Notes: a model not told the origin generated them from the sequence alone. DNA of 64,000 bases from Oscillatoria sp. SIO1A7 (GCA_010672965.1 JAAHFN010000038.1:1-64000), one strand, 5' to 3'; shown: positions 44,088 through 54,956, numbered from the stretch's first letter. Translations and numbers: made by a program.

Positions 44088-47000
44088 ATGACTAATTCCC
44101 CTATTGACTTGCACCCATTAAAAAACAATTTAACGGATTGGGAATATGCACTAACCGTCGCGGCGATTGTGACCGAAATAGATTCCCAAGAACGAATCAT
44201 ATATGTCAATGAACAATTTTTAGAATTATCCGGCTATAGCCGTAAAGACATCATAGGTCGGATTTATAGAAAGGCAAATTCTAAATTTCAGAGACCAGAT
44301 TTTTTTAGAGAAATGTGGAAAAATCTCCGCCAAGGAAAGATCTGGCGGGGAGAGATGAAAAACCAACGAAAAGATGGATCGTTTTATTGGGCGAATACTA
44401 CCATAACGCCTATTTTAAATAAAGCGGGAGAAATTATAAAGTATGTTTCAATTCAATTTGATATAACTGCCAGCAAAACAACAGAGGAAGAGCTGAGAAA
44501 AAGCCAGGGTAGATTGCGAACTATAGCTGCGAATTTACCGGGAATAATTTATCAATTTTTAATGCGTCCCGATGGTTCTGCTTCATACCCTTACATTAGT
44601 CCTGGGTTGAGAGAGTTTTGCGAATTGGCTCCCGAAGAACTCGATGAAAATCCAACCCTGTTGATTGGCCAGATTCATCCCGACGATCGCTCCAGCTACG
44701 ATAGCTCATTGGCAAATTCGGCCAAAACACTAGACTCTTGGCACTGGGAAGGCCGATTTATATCGCGATCGGGAAGCGTGAAATGGTTTCAAGGCGCAGC
44801 CCGACCAGAAAAGCAAGCCGATGGGGCTATTCTCTGGGATGGGATTCTCATCGATATTACTCAGCAAAAACAGGCGGAGGATGCGCTGAGGAAATCAGAA
44901 CAAAAACTGGCGCTCCATTTCCAACAAACGCCTTTGGCAGTCATTGAATGGAATCTAAATTTTGAAGTGACTCAATGGAATCCAGCGGCTGCTATAATTT
45001 TTGGCTATAAAAGAAAAGAGATGCTAGGCCGTCATGGATTCGATACAATAGTTCCCAAGAGCGCTAGAGAGAGGGTTAGCCAACTCTGGCACGACCTTTT
45101 GGAACAAAAGGGAGGCAGTCGCACTACTTATCAAAATTGCACGAAAGGCGGTAAGCTGATTTTTTGCGAGTGGTACAATACTCTTTTAATAGATGGCAAT
45201 GGCAAGGCGATCGGGGTTAGCTCTCTGGCTCTGGAAGTTACAGAACGCTATCAAGCAGAGGAGGCTCTAAGACAGTCGCAACAAAGGCTGGCACTCCATG
45301 TCGAGCAAACGCCGGTGGCAGTGATCCAATGGAACTCAAACTTTCAGGTTACCGAATGGAATCCGGCGGCTGAAAAAATATTTGGATATAGCAGCAGCGA
45401 AGCTCTGGGGCAAAATGGATTAAAACTCCTGGTATCCAACCGGAATAGGCAGCAAGTGGCACAGGTCTTTGGTGCTACTTTAAGAACTAAGGGCGTGACT
45501 CACAGTGCCAATGAGAATCTAACTAAAGACGGCCGCACTATTATTTGCGAGTGGCACAACACGGCCTTAATTAATCCAGAAGGTAAGGTAATTGGAGTAG
45601 CTTCTCTGGCTCAGGACGTGACAGAGCGCCAGCAAGCCCAAGAAGCGCTACAGCAGGCAAAAGAACAGTTGGAAGAGATAGTCCGGGAGCGAACTACAGA
45701 ATTAAGAAAATCCATCAAAGAGCTGAAAGGGGAAATTGTTTATCGAGAAGTGATGGAACAGGCACTGCGCCAAGCGGAAGAGAAATATCGCAGTATTTTT
45801 GAAAACACTATTCTGGGTATTTTCCAGACTACCCCTGAAGGAACTTATCTGAGCGCTAATCCCGCTCTGGCTCGCATCTACGGTTACGAGTCCCCGGAGG
45901 AACTGATAGCAGACCTGGATAACATTAAAGACCAACTTTATGTAGATTCAGGTCGTCGTGCGGAATTTCTAGCTGCTATTGAAAAGCAGGATCTTGTCTT
46001 AGAGTTTGAGTCAGAGGTTTATCGAAAAGATGGCAGTAAAATTTGGATAGCAGAGAATGCTCGCACGGTGAGAAATCCTCGGGGAGAGGTGATTCACTAC
46101 GAGGGTATTGTCGAAGATATTACGAAACGCAAGCATACGGAAGGAGCCCTGCGGCGATCGGAAGAGCGGTTGCGAGAAAAGGCTCTACGGGAGGCAGTGC
46201 TAAACCACCTGATGGAACAAATCCGACAATCCCTGGATGTGGATACTATATTAGAAACCACGGTTCAGAAAATTCGCGATGTGTTGCAAATCGATCGCTG
46301 CTATTTTAGTTGGTATCAACCCGAGGTAAAACAGGAATTATGGGAAATAGTGAAGGAAGCGAAAACTCCTACTTTACCGAGTCTCTTGGGTCTCTATCCC
46401 TCAGTGCCAATCTGGACAGAAATGTCTTTGAAACTGGAAATGATGCTGATTAATGAGGCATCTAGGTGCGAGGAGCAAAGTTTACGGGAGTTTTTATTGT
46501 CTGCTGGCTTTGAGTCTCTGTTGTCGCTACCGCTTAAAACTCGCTCCGGTCAAGTTGGCGTTCTCGCTTGCGCTAATGTGACTGGCTCTCGCATTTGGAG
46601 CGATAGCGAGGTGGAATTGATGCGCTCGATCGCAAATCAGTTGGCGATCGCTATAGATCAAGCAGAACTCTACACCCAAGCCCGCGCTGCCGCCCAGCAG
46701 GCTCAATTGCAAGCCGAAAAACTTTCTCAAACTCTCCGGGAGCTGCAAAAAACCCAAGCACAACTGATTCAGACTGAAAAGATGTCCAGTCTCGGACAAT
46801 TGGTAGCGGGTATTGCCCACGAAATTAATAATCCCGTCACCTTCATCGATGGTAATATTATCCATGCAAGCAACTATTTCCAAGACCTGTTGGATTTACT
46901 GCAACTCTATGACGAGCGTTATCCCGAAACAGTGGCAGAAATTCAGGATTTTACAGAGGAAATAGACATAGAATTTCTCAAGCAAGATTTACCAAAGGTT

Positions 47001-47624
47001 CTCGGTTCTATGAAGATTGGCTCTGAAAGGATTCGGGAAATAGTGCTATCCCTGCGCAATTTTTCGCGTCTGGATGAGGCTCAGATGAAACCCGTCGATA
47101 TTCACCAGGGGATAGAAAATACTTTATTCATTTTGCACAACCGGCTGATGAATATCGAGATTGTTAAAGAGTTTGGCAATCTGCCCAAAATCGAGTGCTA
47201 TGCCGGCCAACTCAATCAGGTATTTATGAATATCCTGAATAATGCTATTGATGCCCTAGAACGTCAACCTCTACCGCGAGCGATCGCCATTCATACAGAA
47301 ATGGCGATCGCTAATCAGTCTAGTTTCCCATTTTGTGGAGATGGCGATTTATCCACAGTACAGTCCTCTGGCAAACCTCAACCGTCAATTGACTGTATTG
47401 CAATCCGCATTAAAGACAATGGACCGGGGATAAGCGACGACATTAAATGTCGCCTATTTGACCCTTTCTTTACCACCAAGCCCGTGGGCAAAGGGACTGG
47501 ACTCGGACTTTCAATTAGCTACCAGATTGTCGTAGAAAAACACCACGGTATTTTAGAATGTTTCTCAGAACTGGGAAAAGGCAGCGAATTTTTAATACAG
47601 ATTCCGATTAAACCATCTAAATGA
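44088..47624 (+). CDS. Multi-PAS/GAF sensor histidine kinase
   Basis: A 1178-residue soluble sensor kinase (start taken at MTNSPIDL; the frame is open 22 codons upstream). Sensor part: PAS at ~15-130, PAS at ~140-265, two near-duplicate PAS domains at ~280-400 and ~405-525 (both with A(V)IQ/EWN..F.VT.WNPAA), a coiled-coil, PAS at ~580-695 and GAF at ~710-860. Kinase part: H-box GQLVAGIAHEINNPVTF (about 900), then HATPase_c with DNGPGISDD, FDPFFTTK and GKGTGLGLSIS. No transmembrane segment is seen and no response regulator is adjacent. The signal is unknown. Its kinase half is paralogous to those of two other genes in this window. Confidence 0.9.
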   Translation: MTNSPIDLHPLKNNLTDWEYALTVAAIVTEIDSQERIIYVNEQFLELSGYSRKDIIGRIYRKANSKFQRPDFFREMWKNLRQGKIWRGEMKNQRKDGSFYWANTTITPILNKAGEIIKYVSIQFDITASKTTEEELRKSQGRLRTIAANLPGIIYQFLMRPDGSASYPYISPGLREFCELAPEELDENPTLLIGQIHPDDRSSYDSSLANSAKTLDSWHWEGRFISRSGSVKWFQGAARPEKQADGAILWDGILIDITQQKQAEDALRKSEQKLALHFQQTPLAVIEWNLNFEVTQWNPAAAIIFGYKRKEMLGRHGFDTIVPKSARERVSQLWHDLLEQKGGSRTTYQNCTKGGKLIFCEWYNTLLIDGNGKAIGVSSLALEVTERYQAEEALRQSQQRLALHVEQTPVAVIQWNSNFQVTEWNPAAEKIFGYSSSEALGQNGLKLLVSNRNRQQVAQVFGATLRTKGVTHSANENLTKDGRTIICEWHNTALINPEGKVIGVASLAQDVTERQQAQEALQQAKEQLEEIVRERTTELRKSIKELKGEIVYREVMEQALRQAEEKYRSIFENTILGIFQTTPEGTYLSANPALARIYGYESPEELIADLDNIKDQLYVDSGRRAEFLAAIEKQDLVLEFESEVYRKDGSKIWIAENARTVRNPRGEVIHYEGIVEDITKRKHTEGALRRSEERLREKALREAVLNHLMEQIRQSLDVDTILETTVQKIRDVLQIDRCYFSWYQPEVKQELWEIVKEAKTPTLPSLLGLYPSVPIWTEMSLKLEMMLINEASRCEEQSLREFLLSAGFESLLSLPLKTRSGQVGVLACANVTGSRIWSDSEVELMRSIANQLAIAIDQAELYTQARAAAQQAQLQAEKLSQTLRELQKTQAQLIQTEKMSSLGQLVAGIAHEINNPVTFIDGNIIHASNYFQDLLDLLQLYDERYPETVAEIQDFTEEIDIEFLKQDLPKVLGSMKIGSERIREIVLSLRNFSRLDEAQMKPVDIHQGIENTLFILHNRLMNIEIVKEFGNLPKIECYAGQLNQVFMNILNNAIDALERQPLPRAIAIHTEMAIANQSSFPFCGDGDLSTVQSSGKPQPSIDCIAIRIKDNGPGISDDIKCRLFDPFFTTKPVGKGTGLGLSISYQIVVEKHHGILECFSELGKGSEFLIQIPIKPSK

Positions 47625-47986
47625 TTGGGCATAGGGCATGGGGCATTGGGCATGGGGGAGACCGGGAGACCCGAGGGGGGAGCATTTCAATTTCGTACCC
47701 GGACGCCTAACGCCTATAGGCGCAAGCCGCTCCTTTTAGGAGCCTGGCGCGGCTACACAAACCAAGCCCTCTTTGGGCTACCGATTACAAAAGTGAAATG
47801 CTCCCGACCCGAGGACTGGGGGACGTGGAGAGTTGGAGACTTGGGACTGGCAGAAGTGGAGAGTTGGGAAAGCTGGCAAAGTTGGGAGAGTTAGTGGAAT
47901 AGCTTCATCTTTATCCTTCATACTTCATCATTCATCCAATACCCAATGCCCAATGCCCAATGCCCCATGCCCCATGCCCCATGCCC
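47625..47986. repeat. Dispersed repeats between two genes
   Basis: CATTGGGCATGGGG runs (47628-47656), a GGGAGCATTTCAATTTCG...AAGTGAAATGCTCCC element with opposed ends (47676-47805) and GCCCAATGCCCCATGCC runs (47945-47985). The second can fold into a long hairpin. Confidence 0.7.
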
Positions 47987-48433
47987 TTACACTTCGCATT
48001 CTCCCTTGGTTACTTGGTGGCGGTAGCGAAACATAACTTCTAGTTGTGCCTTAACTGCCCAGCCTAATAAAATATCCACGAGCCAGCCGCCCGGTAAGGA
48101 GAAATCAATCGCATCGACGAGGCGAGTTTTGCCATTTTCCTCGGCAAATATATGGCGATGCGTCCAACTTGCCATCGGTCCAATATCTTGTTCGTCGATA
48201 AAAAGCCGATATTTTTCGCAAGCAGTATGGCGTGCAACCCATCGCACGGGAAAAATTCCGATTAAAAGGCGAAATTCCGATACTGCTCCTACATCCAATC
48301 TGCCCTCGCGCCGAATTACTTGGAGGGGCGGCCAGGGAGGAGCGAGAATTTCTAGAATATCCGGCCTTTCGTGAAAATTCCAGACCTCTTCTACTGGAGC
48401 ATTAATTAAACTAGAGTATTTAAAATCTTGCAT
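47987..48433 (-). CDS. SRPBCC (START-like) family protein
   Basis: A 148-residue protein of the polyketide-cyclase/Bet v 1-like fold: YSSLINAPVEEVWNFHERPD at the N-terminus and a long amphipathic C-terminal helix (LVDILLGWAVKAQLEVMFRYRHQ). These proteins enclose a hydrophobic cavity and bind lipids, pigments or polyketides; no specific ligand can be named. It is a lone gene convergent with the first histidine kinase gene. Confidence 0.85.
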   Translation of the reverse strand: MQDFKYSSLINAPVEEVWNFHERPDILEILAPPWPPLQVIRREGRLDVGAVSEFRLLIGIFPVRWVARHTACEKYRLFIDEQDIGPMASWTHRHIFAEENGKTRLVDAIDFSLPGGWLVDILLGWAVKAQLEVMFRYRHQVTKGECEV

Positions 48434-49053
48434 TGCACTACTAAGACGACTTAGGTTATTTCTGGGAAAGAAAGTACCGCTTGTTGGGAAGCGACGAGGT
48501 TATATCAAATCCGCTTCCGCTGTTCCATAAATACCGTAGGGGCAGTCCCCCCGTGGCTGCCCCGGTTGGTATGCGGTTGGCACGGGGCGCTCCCGGGGGC
48601 ACCGCCCCTACAAATACTATAACTGTTTAACCGGATTTGATATTATTCTACTTCCCCTCCTGGGAGGGACTGGGGTGGGTAAGACTTGCGGAACCCACCC
48701 CTAATATCATGTCGGAACCCACCCCTAATATCATGTCGGTTTGAATGCCCCAAAAAAAGCTTCTCCGTAGGACGGGCGTCCCGCCTGTCCTTGGAGTCCT
48801 TGGGGCGGGGGGACTTTTCGGACGCCCGTCCTACGGGAGATTCTAAATTTTTTCTGTGGGTATTTAACCTGACTTGATATAACCCCTCCCAAGAGGGGAA
48901 TCGGAAGTGACGTTGGATCGGTATCTTTATTATCAGAAATCACCTTAGAACAAGGGGGTTCGTAAGGGCGAAGCATCTGGTGCCCAGTGCAGGCTCAAAT
49001 GCAAATTATAAAAAATGCAAATTATACAAAAAGTGCCCGTGCCTAAGTCCTGT
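48434..49053. repeat. Gene-free repeat stretch
   Basis: Includes GTAGGGGCAGTCCCCC..GGGGGCACCGCCCC (48535-48610), two direct copies of AACCCACCCCTAATATCATG (48695-48740), and an inverted pair around AGGACGGGCGTCC / GGACGCCCGTCCT (48773-48835). Confidence 0.65.
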
Positions 49054-49866
49054 TTAAGACCAATCAGAAAAATCCCGACTAAAGTCGGACAAGTCGAGGA
49101 GTTTAATGGCGGGATTCTTGGCTGTATAATCTCGATCGCTCTGGGTATTGTAGCCCCAAGCCGCCAGATAAAGGCCAACTGCCGCGAGGTCGGGCTGTGC
49201 GATTACCGATTGCAAAGTTTTCAGACGGTCTTCTACAAACCATAAGACTTCCTGCCCCCGATCGCCGGAGGCCAATAATTGCCGCAGGGTTTCGTGCTTC
49301 GGACGCTTAACCTCTTTGCCAAAAATAAAGTTTTCCGAGACTTCTACTCCTTCCTGTTGCAGCAGTTGACGGACGAAGCGACCTTCTTTAGTAGTGACAA
49401 TATAGGTTTGCACCGAGCTAGCCATAACTTGTTTGAGTTTTTCCACCACTCCCGGATAAAAGCGATGCAGGCTCAGCCAGCCAGATAGATCCCTGGTAAT
49501 CCAGCGATCGCGAGTTTCATCTATTCGAGCCGCCAGTTCGGCCGGATTCAGCCCTTCTGCCCGGACGATATCCTGGGCTACTCTTTGCCAGTCTTGCAAA
49601 ATCTCGTTTTCGCTAATCCCCGCAAGCCTAGCTCGGATTAGCACTGGCATCTCCCAGCCGGTTTCTATAACCGGGCGCAGTCTGGCGAAGCTCGGTTCCA
49701 GATCCAAAGGGGGAGTAGGCGTTGGCGTTGACCAGATTTGACAGTAGGCGCGCCAGGTAGTCTGAAAGTATTCGAGCATCCCGTCGCAAAGGACCCCATC
49801 AAAGTCAAGAGCAAGAATTGTGGGCATAGAGGGCATAGAGGTCGAGAGCAGGGGGCTTGAAGGCAT
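49054..49866 (-). CDS. HAD-superfamily hydrolase
   Basis: About 270 residues. Motif I is LALDFDGVLCDG with the nucleophile Asp and its partner two residues on; motif II is TYIVTTKEGRFVRQ; motif III Lys lies in FGKEVKRPKHE; motif IV is EVLWFVEDRLKTL. The insertion between motifs I and II is all-helical, as in subfamily I phosphatases. Substrate unknown. Several starts are possible: TTG 49878, ATG 49866 and ATG 49827, the last giving MPTILALDFDG directly; the first 13 residues are a Ser/Met/Pro repeat. Confidence 0.85.
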   Translation of the reverse strand: MPSSPLLSTSMPSMPTILALDFDGVLCDGMLEYFQTTWRAYCQIWSTPTPTPPLDLEPSFARLRPVIETGWEMPVLIRARLAGISENEILQDWQRVAQDIVRAEGLNPAELAARIDETRDRWITRDLSGWLSLHRFYPGVVEKLKQVMASSVQTYIVTTKEGRFVRQLLQQEGVEVSENFIFGKEVKRPKHETLRQLLASGDRGQEVLWFVEDRLKTLQSVIAQPDLAAVGLYLAAWGYNTQSDRDYTAKNPAIKLLDLSDFSRDFSDWS

Positions 49867-50544
49867 TTCTGTTGTCAATGCAAAAATTTTTTACTCTTAA
49901 TTTTTGCATGAGTTCGCCTTCGGGTTCGCGCAAGTCAAAAGTCTCAAGGTAATAAGTCAAAAGTCGAAACTGACTAAGGAACGAGCATTTATAAACGTCC
50001 TAACTTATTTGCGTAGTGCTATAAAAGTGAAATGCTACCAAAGCGTACTTATCGGAATCAGGACTTACGCAACGACAAAGTGCGATTCTCCTTGCGGAGA
50101 CGCTTCGCGAACGGGGCAACCACGGGGGGATTGCCCCTACAAATACTAGATATAGACAGGCAAGCGTAAGTCCTGGGAATATGCCATTTGCCCAAGCGTC
50201 ACGATCGCTCCCTCTCCAGACTTGTAGCAAGCTTCCGACGACTCCACATCGAAAATTCTCTCGGGCAAAGCTTTTGGCCCTAGGCGCATTGCGATCGGTT
50301 GTAGCAAATTACTGCTGTGCAGTTATCAAACTGTCCTCTCGGTGCGATCGCTTGGGCTTTACAGTAGCTAAAAGTAGTAATAGGAATCGAGGTTGAGCGA
50401 CTCTAACACAGGGCCTTAATTCTTGAAAGCCAGTAAAACTGGTTTTTCCCCGGATCGCTAGAGTCGCTAAAAGTATTAAAAGGTTATATGCCAAGGCTCT
50501 AGAGGTCTGGCCAAAAAATGTTAACTATCTAGGAGGGTGTTCCC
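49867..50544. other. Gene-free stretch with dispersed repeats
   Basis: GCGCAAGTCAAAAGTCTCAA..TTTGCGTAGTGCTATA element (49925-50025) and the AGGACTTACGCAACGACAAA..GCGTAAGTCCTG element (50061-50177), each with opposed ends. The remaining sequence upstream of 50545 is unremarkable. Confidence 0.55.
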
Positions 50545-50958
50545 ATGTATTATCTAATTCTTAACCAGCAAAACGAAGAATTATTTGAACTGTTTCCCGA
50601 AGGGGCACCTACTTTCGATGCTAATCCCGACGATTTCATCGAAATCTACGACCCCATTAGCGGAGAGCTAATTGATGTGCAAGCGGCTTTTCGACTTAAT
50701 CTCGAAGGGCTGACCCCAGATATGGAGCTGAAACTTTTCCAGAAATATGCAGCGGGGACCGACGACCCGAAATTCGTGCAAAGTAGTTTTGAATTTCTAT
50801 CCAGAGGTTGGCTTACTATTCCCGTGGATGAAGTTGAATCCGTGGTATGGCGCGACAGAGAACGGGTATTTTGCTTTGAGTGCGACAAAAGCGCCCCCCC
50901 AGTGCCAGCGATCGCTCCTGGTTTCACAAGCAGGGAAGCGATCGCGGGTTCGGATTAG
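50545..50958 (+). CDS. Hypothetical protein
   Basis: A 137-residue acidic protein starting MYYLILNQQNEELFELFPEG, with TPDMELKLFQKYAAGTDDPK and a Trp/Arg/Cys-containing end (VWRDRERVFCFECDKS). AGGAGGGTG lies eight bases upstream of ATG, an excellent ribosome binding site, which supports a genuine gene. I do not recognise a family. The C-terminal ~20 residues run into HIP1-rich sequence and may not be conserved. Confidence 0.65.
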   Translation: MYYLILNQQNEELFELFPEGAPTFDANPDDFIEIYDPISGELIDVQAAFRLNLEGLTPDMELKLFQKYAAGTDDPKFVQSSFEFLSRGWLTIPVDEVESVVWRDRERVFCFECDKSAPPVPAIAPGFTSREAIAGSD

Positions 50959-51147
50959 GCAATTGGCAATTCGGCTGAATACCCTAGGGCGAATGCGTCC
51001 CTACTGCTAACACCTAATTGCTTATTGCTATATCTGACAAGAAAGGGGAAGTCCCGATCGCCTCTTGATAACGGCTGCACCCTAAAAAATTAGCTCTTTA
51101 CCAAAAACCAATCTCTTCTGGCTGATGGTTTAAAGCTTATTGGTAAA

Positions 51148-51219
51148 CTGGGGCGGAAGGATTCGAACCTCCGAATGCCTGGACCAAAACCAGGTGCCTT
51201 ACCGCTTGGCTACGCCCCA
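51148..51219 (-). tRNA. tRNA-Gln (anticodon UUG)
   Basis: A 72-nt cloverleaf on the reverse strand: acceptor TGGGGCG/CGCCCCA with discriminator G, D arm GCC-AAGCGGTAA-GGC, anticodon arm CCTGG-TTTTGGT-CCAGG (anticodon TTG at positions 34-36) and T arm GGAGG/CGAAGG-like stem with loop TTCGAAT. The U1-A72 pair is typical of glutamine tRNAs. CCA is not encoded. Confidence 0.95.
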
Positions 51220-51749
51220 TTAATTTCAACTTTTATAATCATAGCAGACAATTCTGGGAATATGTCAACCCTTTTGAAAAATTTTTTGGAAATTCTTTTT
51301 CAAGAGGCCCTATTACAATGTTAGGGCTGGCTTTCTATAGCAGTAAGCAGTCATGCGATTCTCCTGCGGAGACGCTCTTGCAACGGCAGTCAGCTATCGG
51401 CACAAGCCTTGCCGTTACTAGCCAAGAGCGAGAGCGCGAAATTGTCCCTGAGTGCGTAGTGCTATACCATTTATCGGTCCCCATGTCCCCAGGTCTCCAT
51501 GTCTCTATGTCTCCTGGTCCCCATTTCCCCAGTCTCCATCTCTCCTTATATATATAAGAGTAAGCAAGGCAACTCGACCAAGGCGATCGCTGCTCGGGAA
51601 TTGGGAAGGGGCGATCGCCGGGAAATCTCTCTAGTGCAGGGCGGCAGAAATAATAAGCGAGCGCCCTCTTATGGCCGGGAGCGAGGGTCCAAAGGAATTT
51701 TGAATTTTGAATTTTGAATTTTGAATGAGAGGCACTAGGGCAATCGCTT
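51220..51749. repeat. Repeat-rich gap
   Basis: Contains CCCCATGTCCCCAGGTCTCC-type octamer derivatives (51478-51545), AGTGCAGGGCGGCAGAAATA (51632, dispersed family) and tandem TTTTGAATT copies (51699-51724). No gene is seen. Confidence 0.6.
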
Positions 51750-54700
51750 CTATTGATTGGGACCACTCTGTTTAACAGGAATCTGAATCAAAAACTCCGT
51801 TCCCTTGTCCGGGTTCGATTCGCACTCGATAGTCCCGCCATGCTTCTCCACAACAATCTTGTAGCTAATCGACATCCCCAGGCCCGTACCTTTTCCTACC
51901 GGCTTGGTCGTAAAGAAGGGATCGAACAGATGCTTTTTCACCTCCTCGGTCATTCCCGAGCCATTATCTCGAATCCAAATCCTGACTTGGGGCGGAGCAA
52001 AATCGGAATTGCCCGGAGCTACTTCGGTGCGGATAGCAATGGTACGGGGTGCCGATTGATGTTCTAGGGCATCTATTGCATTGCTGAGCATATTCATAAA
52101 CACCTGATTTAACTGGCCGGGGTAGCACTCAACCCAAGGCAATTCGCCGTATTCTTTGACAATCTCTATCCCCGGCTTTTTCCCTGTTGGCGATAAGCGG
52201 TGTTGCAAAATTAACAAGGTATTGTCTATCCCTTCGTGGATGTTCACCGGCTTCATTTCCGCTTCATCCAGGCGGGAGAAGTTTCGCAAAGACAGCACTA
52301 TCTGGCGAATTCGCTCGGCCCCCATCTCCATCGAAGACAGCAGTTTTGGCAGATCCTCTATCAAAAACTCCAAATCCACATCAAAAGCCGCCTCCTCAAT
52401 AGCCGCTACCGGTTCGGGATAGTGCTGTTGATAGAGTTCTATGACCTCCACCAAATCTGCAATATAGTTTTTGGCATGTACTAGATTCCCAGTAATGAAG
52501 TTAACTGGGTTGTTGATTTCGTGAGCAATTCCCGCGACCATTTGCCCCAAGCTCGACATTTTCTCGGTCTGGATTAACTGAGTCTGAGTTTGCTTGAGAT
52601 TTTGCAAGGCAATGCTTAGCTGCCCGGCCTGGGTCTGGGCCGCCCGAGCCGACGCCTGAGTTTGAGCATAGAGTTCTGCTTGGTCTATTGCCAGCCCTAG
52701 CTGATCGACAACCCCTTGCAGCAGTTCCACTTCGCTGTCGCTCCAAGGTCTCGGACCGTTGGAATGGCTGCAGGATATTGCCCCAAGCTGGCCCGAACGG
52801 GTTTTCAGGGGCAACAGCAGCTCGGAAGTGATGCCCATATCGGTAAAGAGCGATCGCGTGTTCTCATCAAGATCCTCAACCGTCGCCACATCGTCAATCT
52901 GTAGCAGCTCTAGATTCTTAATTTTTTCTGCCAGTTGCCTGCTTTGGTGCGGAGGATATTCGCGCAGGAGGCTAGATACTTCTGTAACTCGCGCTTCGTG
53001 GGTTACCGTTACAATCGGTTGACCCGGTTCCGGAAAGTACCACAAAAAGCGGCACCTATCAATATGTAATAAGCGGCGGATTTCCTGGACGGCGGTTTCT
53101 AAAATAGTATCCAGGTCTAGAGATTTGCGAATCTGACTTGCCAGACTAAAGAGCAATCCTTCCCGACGCGACAGCAGGGCTTCCCGCGCCCAATTCCGGT
53201 CAATTGCCAAAGCTAAACCATTGGCCACCCATGCCAAGACGCTTTGAATGGAATCGCTTAAGACTTCCTCGCTGTATATAGCGATTATCCCTACCAACTG
53301 CTCTTCCACGATCAGAGGCTGTGCGAGAAAATTACCTTTGAGAGTGCAGCTACTCGCCCATAGTTCTTCTGGTTCTCCAGTCTGCGTTCTTATACTGCCG
53401 CTAACTTGCTTATAGTTTTTGGCGATTTGGCCTACAAAGTAAGAGCCCAACGGTATGCGTTCTGGGAAAGTTTCCCAGTTTGGGAAAAATCCTGCCGTAG
53501 CTTGGAGTTCCAGCTCTTTGGCGTCCTTCTTTAAAATCCAGATTCGGGCAGAGGTTACATCCACATACTCGACTAAGGCATTGAGAGAATGTTGGAGCAG
53601 ATTCGTCAATGACCCGCTTTCTCCGAGAACTAGACCCATTTCGGCGCTGAAGGTCGAGAGATTTTTCCTAGGGGCTGGGGATTTTTTTTGCGATCGCTCC
53701 CTACCCTTGCCCGCTGCCTCTTTGCCCGCCGTTACATCCTGAAAATATACTGATAAACCATCTTCGTCTGGATAGGCTCGGATTGCCAAAGAGCGTCCTA
53801 ACTGTTTTTCAAACATCTCTAACTCAATCTCGGCCCCTTGCAATGCCCCTTGCCGCAAGTGTTCTCCTAACTTAGAATTTGTCCAATCTGGAAATTCATT
53901 CCATATTTGTTTGCCTATCAATTCATCCCTGCTTTTTAACAAGATATTCTCGGCTTTGGCATTAACATAGGTAAACTGCCAATCCCGGTCTAATGCAAAA
54001 AATGCATCGCTTATCCGCTCTAAGATATCCACAACCTTGTTCGGGTATGATTTCAATTTTTCCCGAGCCTGCTCTTGGGTCTTGATTTCAAAAATAATAC
54101 CATCAATACATTGTATGGTTTCCCCCTTGCCCACAATGCCACTTCCTTGTTCTCGCACCCATTTAACTTTGCTTTCAGCATCTATTATTCTATATTCTAC
54201 GGCAAACGGCTGTTTTTTAAACAATGCGTGACGAATTGTTTCATCTATCCTGCGATCGTCTTCTGGATGAATTAAATTACTTAAGCCAATCCGCCTATTG
54301 CCAATGAGAGCAGATGCTCTCTTGCCACTTATTTCTTCAATTCTATCGCTTATGAATTCTAAAGTGCGCAAGCTATCAGCTCGGCATCGATAAACGGCAC
54401 AGGGTAGATTAGGTATCAGCTCGTCCCAGGGAAATTCAGCTTGTTTGCTTAGTTGCCCATTCATAGCTACATCCCTTTGGCAAGGATTTTGCTTGTCGAG
54501 AGCTATATCAATTACCCAATAGGCTAAAGGTTGGCCCTCCTTCGACAACTGCAAGAGCCACTGGCTGGCTGTAAAGATAATTTTGCCTTCCCTCGTTCGC
54601 CTACCTAGTACCCCTTTCCAATATCTGCGTTCTCGTAGTTTTTCTATAATTTCTGGTTCTTTTGCCCCAAAGTCGATTGGCAGCAATTCCTCAAGCTTCT

Positions 54701-54956
54701 GTCCCTTGGCCTCTTCTAGCGATCGCCCATACAATTTCCTAGCCCCGGGGCTCCAACGGATAATCCGCCCGTTTAAATCCAGCACTATTATTGTGGACCT
54801 AACTAGCTGCCCGCCAAATGGATTTCCTTCCATTCCTGCCGGTAAAGAGGTTTCCAAAGAGCGATTATCGCTCTTTGTCTCCGAAGAAACTATTGTTTGG
54901 CTATTCATATCTCGGCTTTTGCTAGCTATTCGTTCTAGACCTTGGCGTTTTAACAT
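51750..54956 (-). CDS. PAS/GAF sensor histidine kinase
   Basis: A 1068-residue soluble kinase. Sensor part: PAS at ~45-160 (IIVLDLNGRIIRWSPGARKL), PAS_3 at ~180-295, PAS at ~305-410, GAF at ~430-600 and a second GAF at ~610-760. Kinase part: H-box GQMVAGIAHEINNPVNF (about 800), then DNGSGMTEE, FDPFFTTK and GKGTGLGMSISYKI of HATPase_c. No membrane helix or adjacent regulator is present. Its second GAF plus kinase half is closely related to the 44-47.6 kb kinase. The start is ATG (MLKRQGLERI); a later ATG (MNSQTIVSS) is possible. Confidence 0.9.
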   Translation of the reverse strand: MLKRQGLERIASKSRDMNSQTIVSSETKSDNRSLETSLPAGMEGNPFGGQLVRSTIIVLDLNGRIIRWSPGARKLYGRSLEEAKGQKLEELLPIDFGAKEPEIIEKLRERRYWKGVLGRRTREGKIIFTASQWLLQLSKEGQPLAYWVIDIALDKQNPCQRDVAMNGQLSKQAEFPWDELIPNLPCAVYRCRADSLRTLEFISDRIEEISGKRASALIGNRRIGLSNLIHPEDDRRIDETIRHALFKKQPFAVEYRIIDAESKVKWVREQGSGIVGKGETIQCIDGIIFEIKTQEQAREKLKSYPNKVVDILERISDAFFALDRDWQFTYVNAKAENILLKSRDELIGKQIWNEFPDWTNSKLGEHLRQGALQGAEIELEMFEKQLGRSLAIRAYPDEDGLSVYFQDVTAGKEAAGKGRERSQKKSPAPRKNLSTFSAEMGLVLGESGSLTNLLQHSLNALVEYVDVTSARIWILKKDAKELELQATAGFFPNWETFPERIPLGSYFVGQIAKNYKQVSGSIRTQTGEPEELWASSCTLKGNFLAQPLIVEEQLVGIIAIYSEEVLSDSIQSVLAWVANGLALAIDRNWAREALLSRREGLLFSLASQIRKSLDLDTILETAVQEIRRLLHIDRCRFLWYFPEPGQPIVTVTHEARVTEVSSLLREYPPHQSRQLAEKIKNLELLQIDDVATVEDLDENTRSLFTDMGITSELLLPLKTRSGQLGAISCSHSNGPRPWSDSEVELLQGVVDQLGLAIDQAELYAQTQASARAAQTQAGQLSIALQNLKQTQTQLIQTEKMSSLGQMVAGIAHEINNPVNFITGNLVHAKNYIADLVEVIELYQQHYPEPVAAIEEAAFDVDLEFLIEDLPKLLSSMEMGAERIRQIVLSLRNFSRLDEAEMKPVNIHEGIDNTLLILQHRLSPTGKKPGIEIVKEYGELPWVECYPGQLNQVFMNMLSNAIDALEHQSAPRTIAIRTEVAPGNSDFAPPQVRIWIRDNGSGMTEEVKKHLFDPFFTTKPVGKGTGLGMSISYKIVVEKHGGTIECESNPDKGTEFLIQIPVKQSGPNQ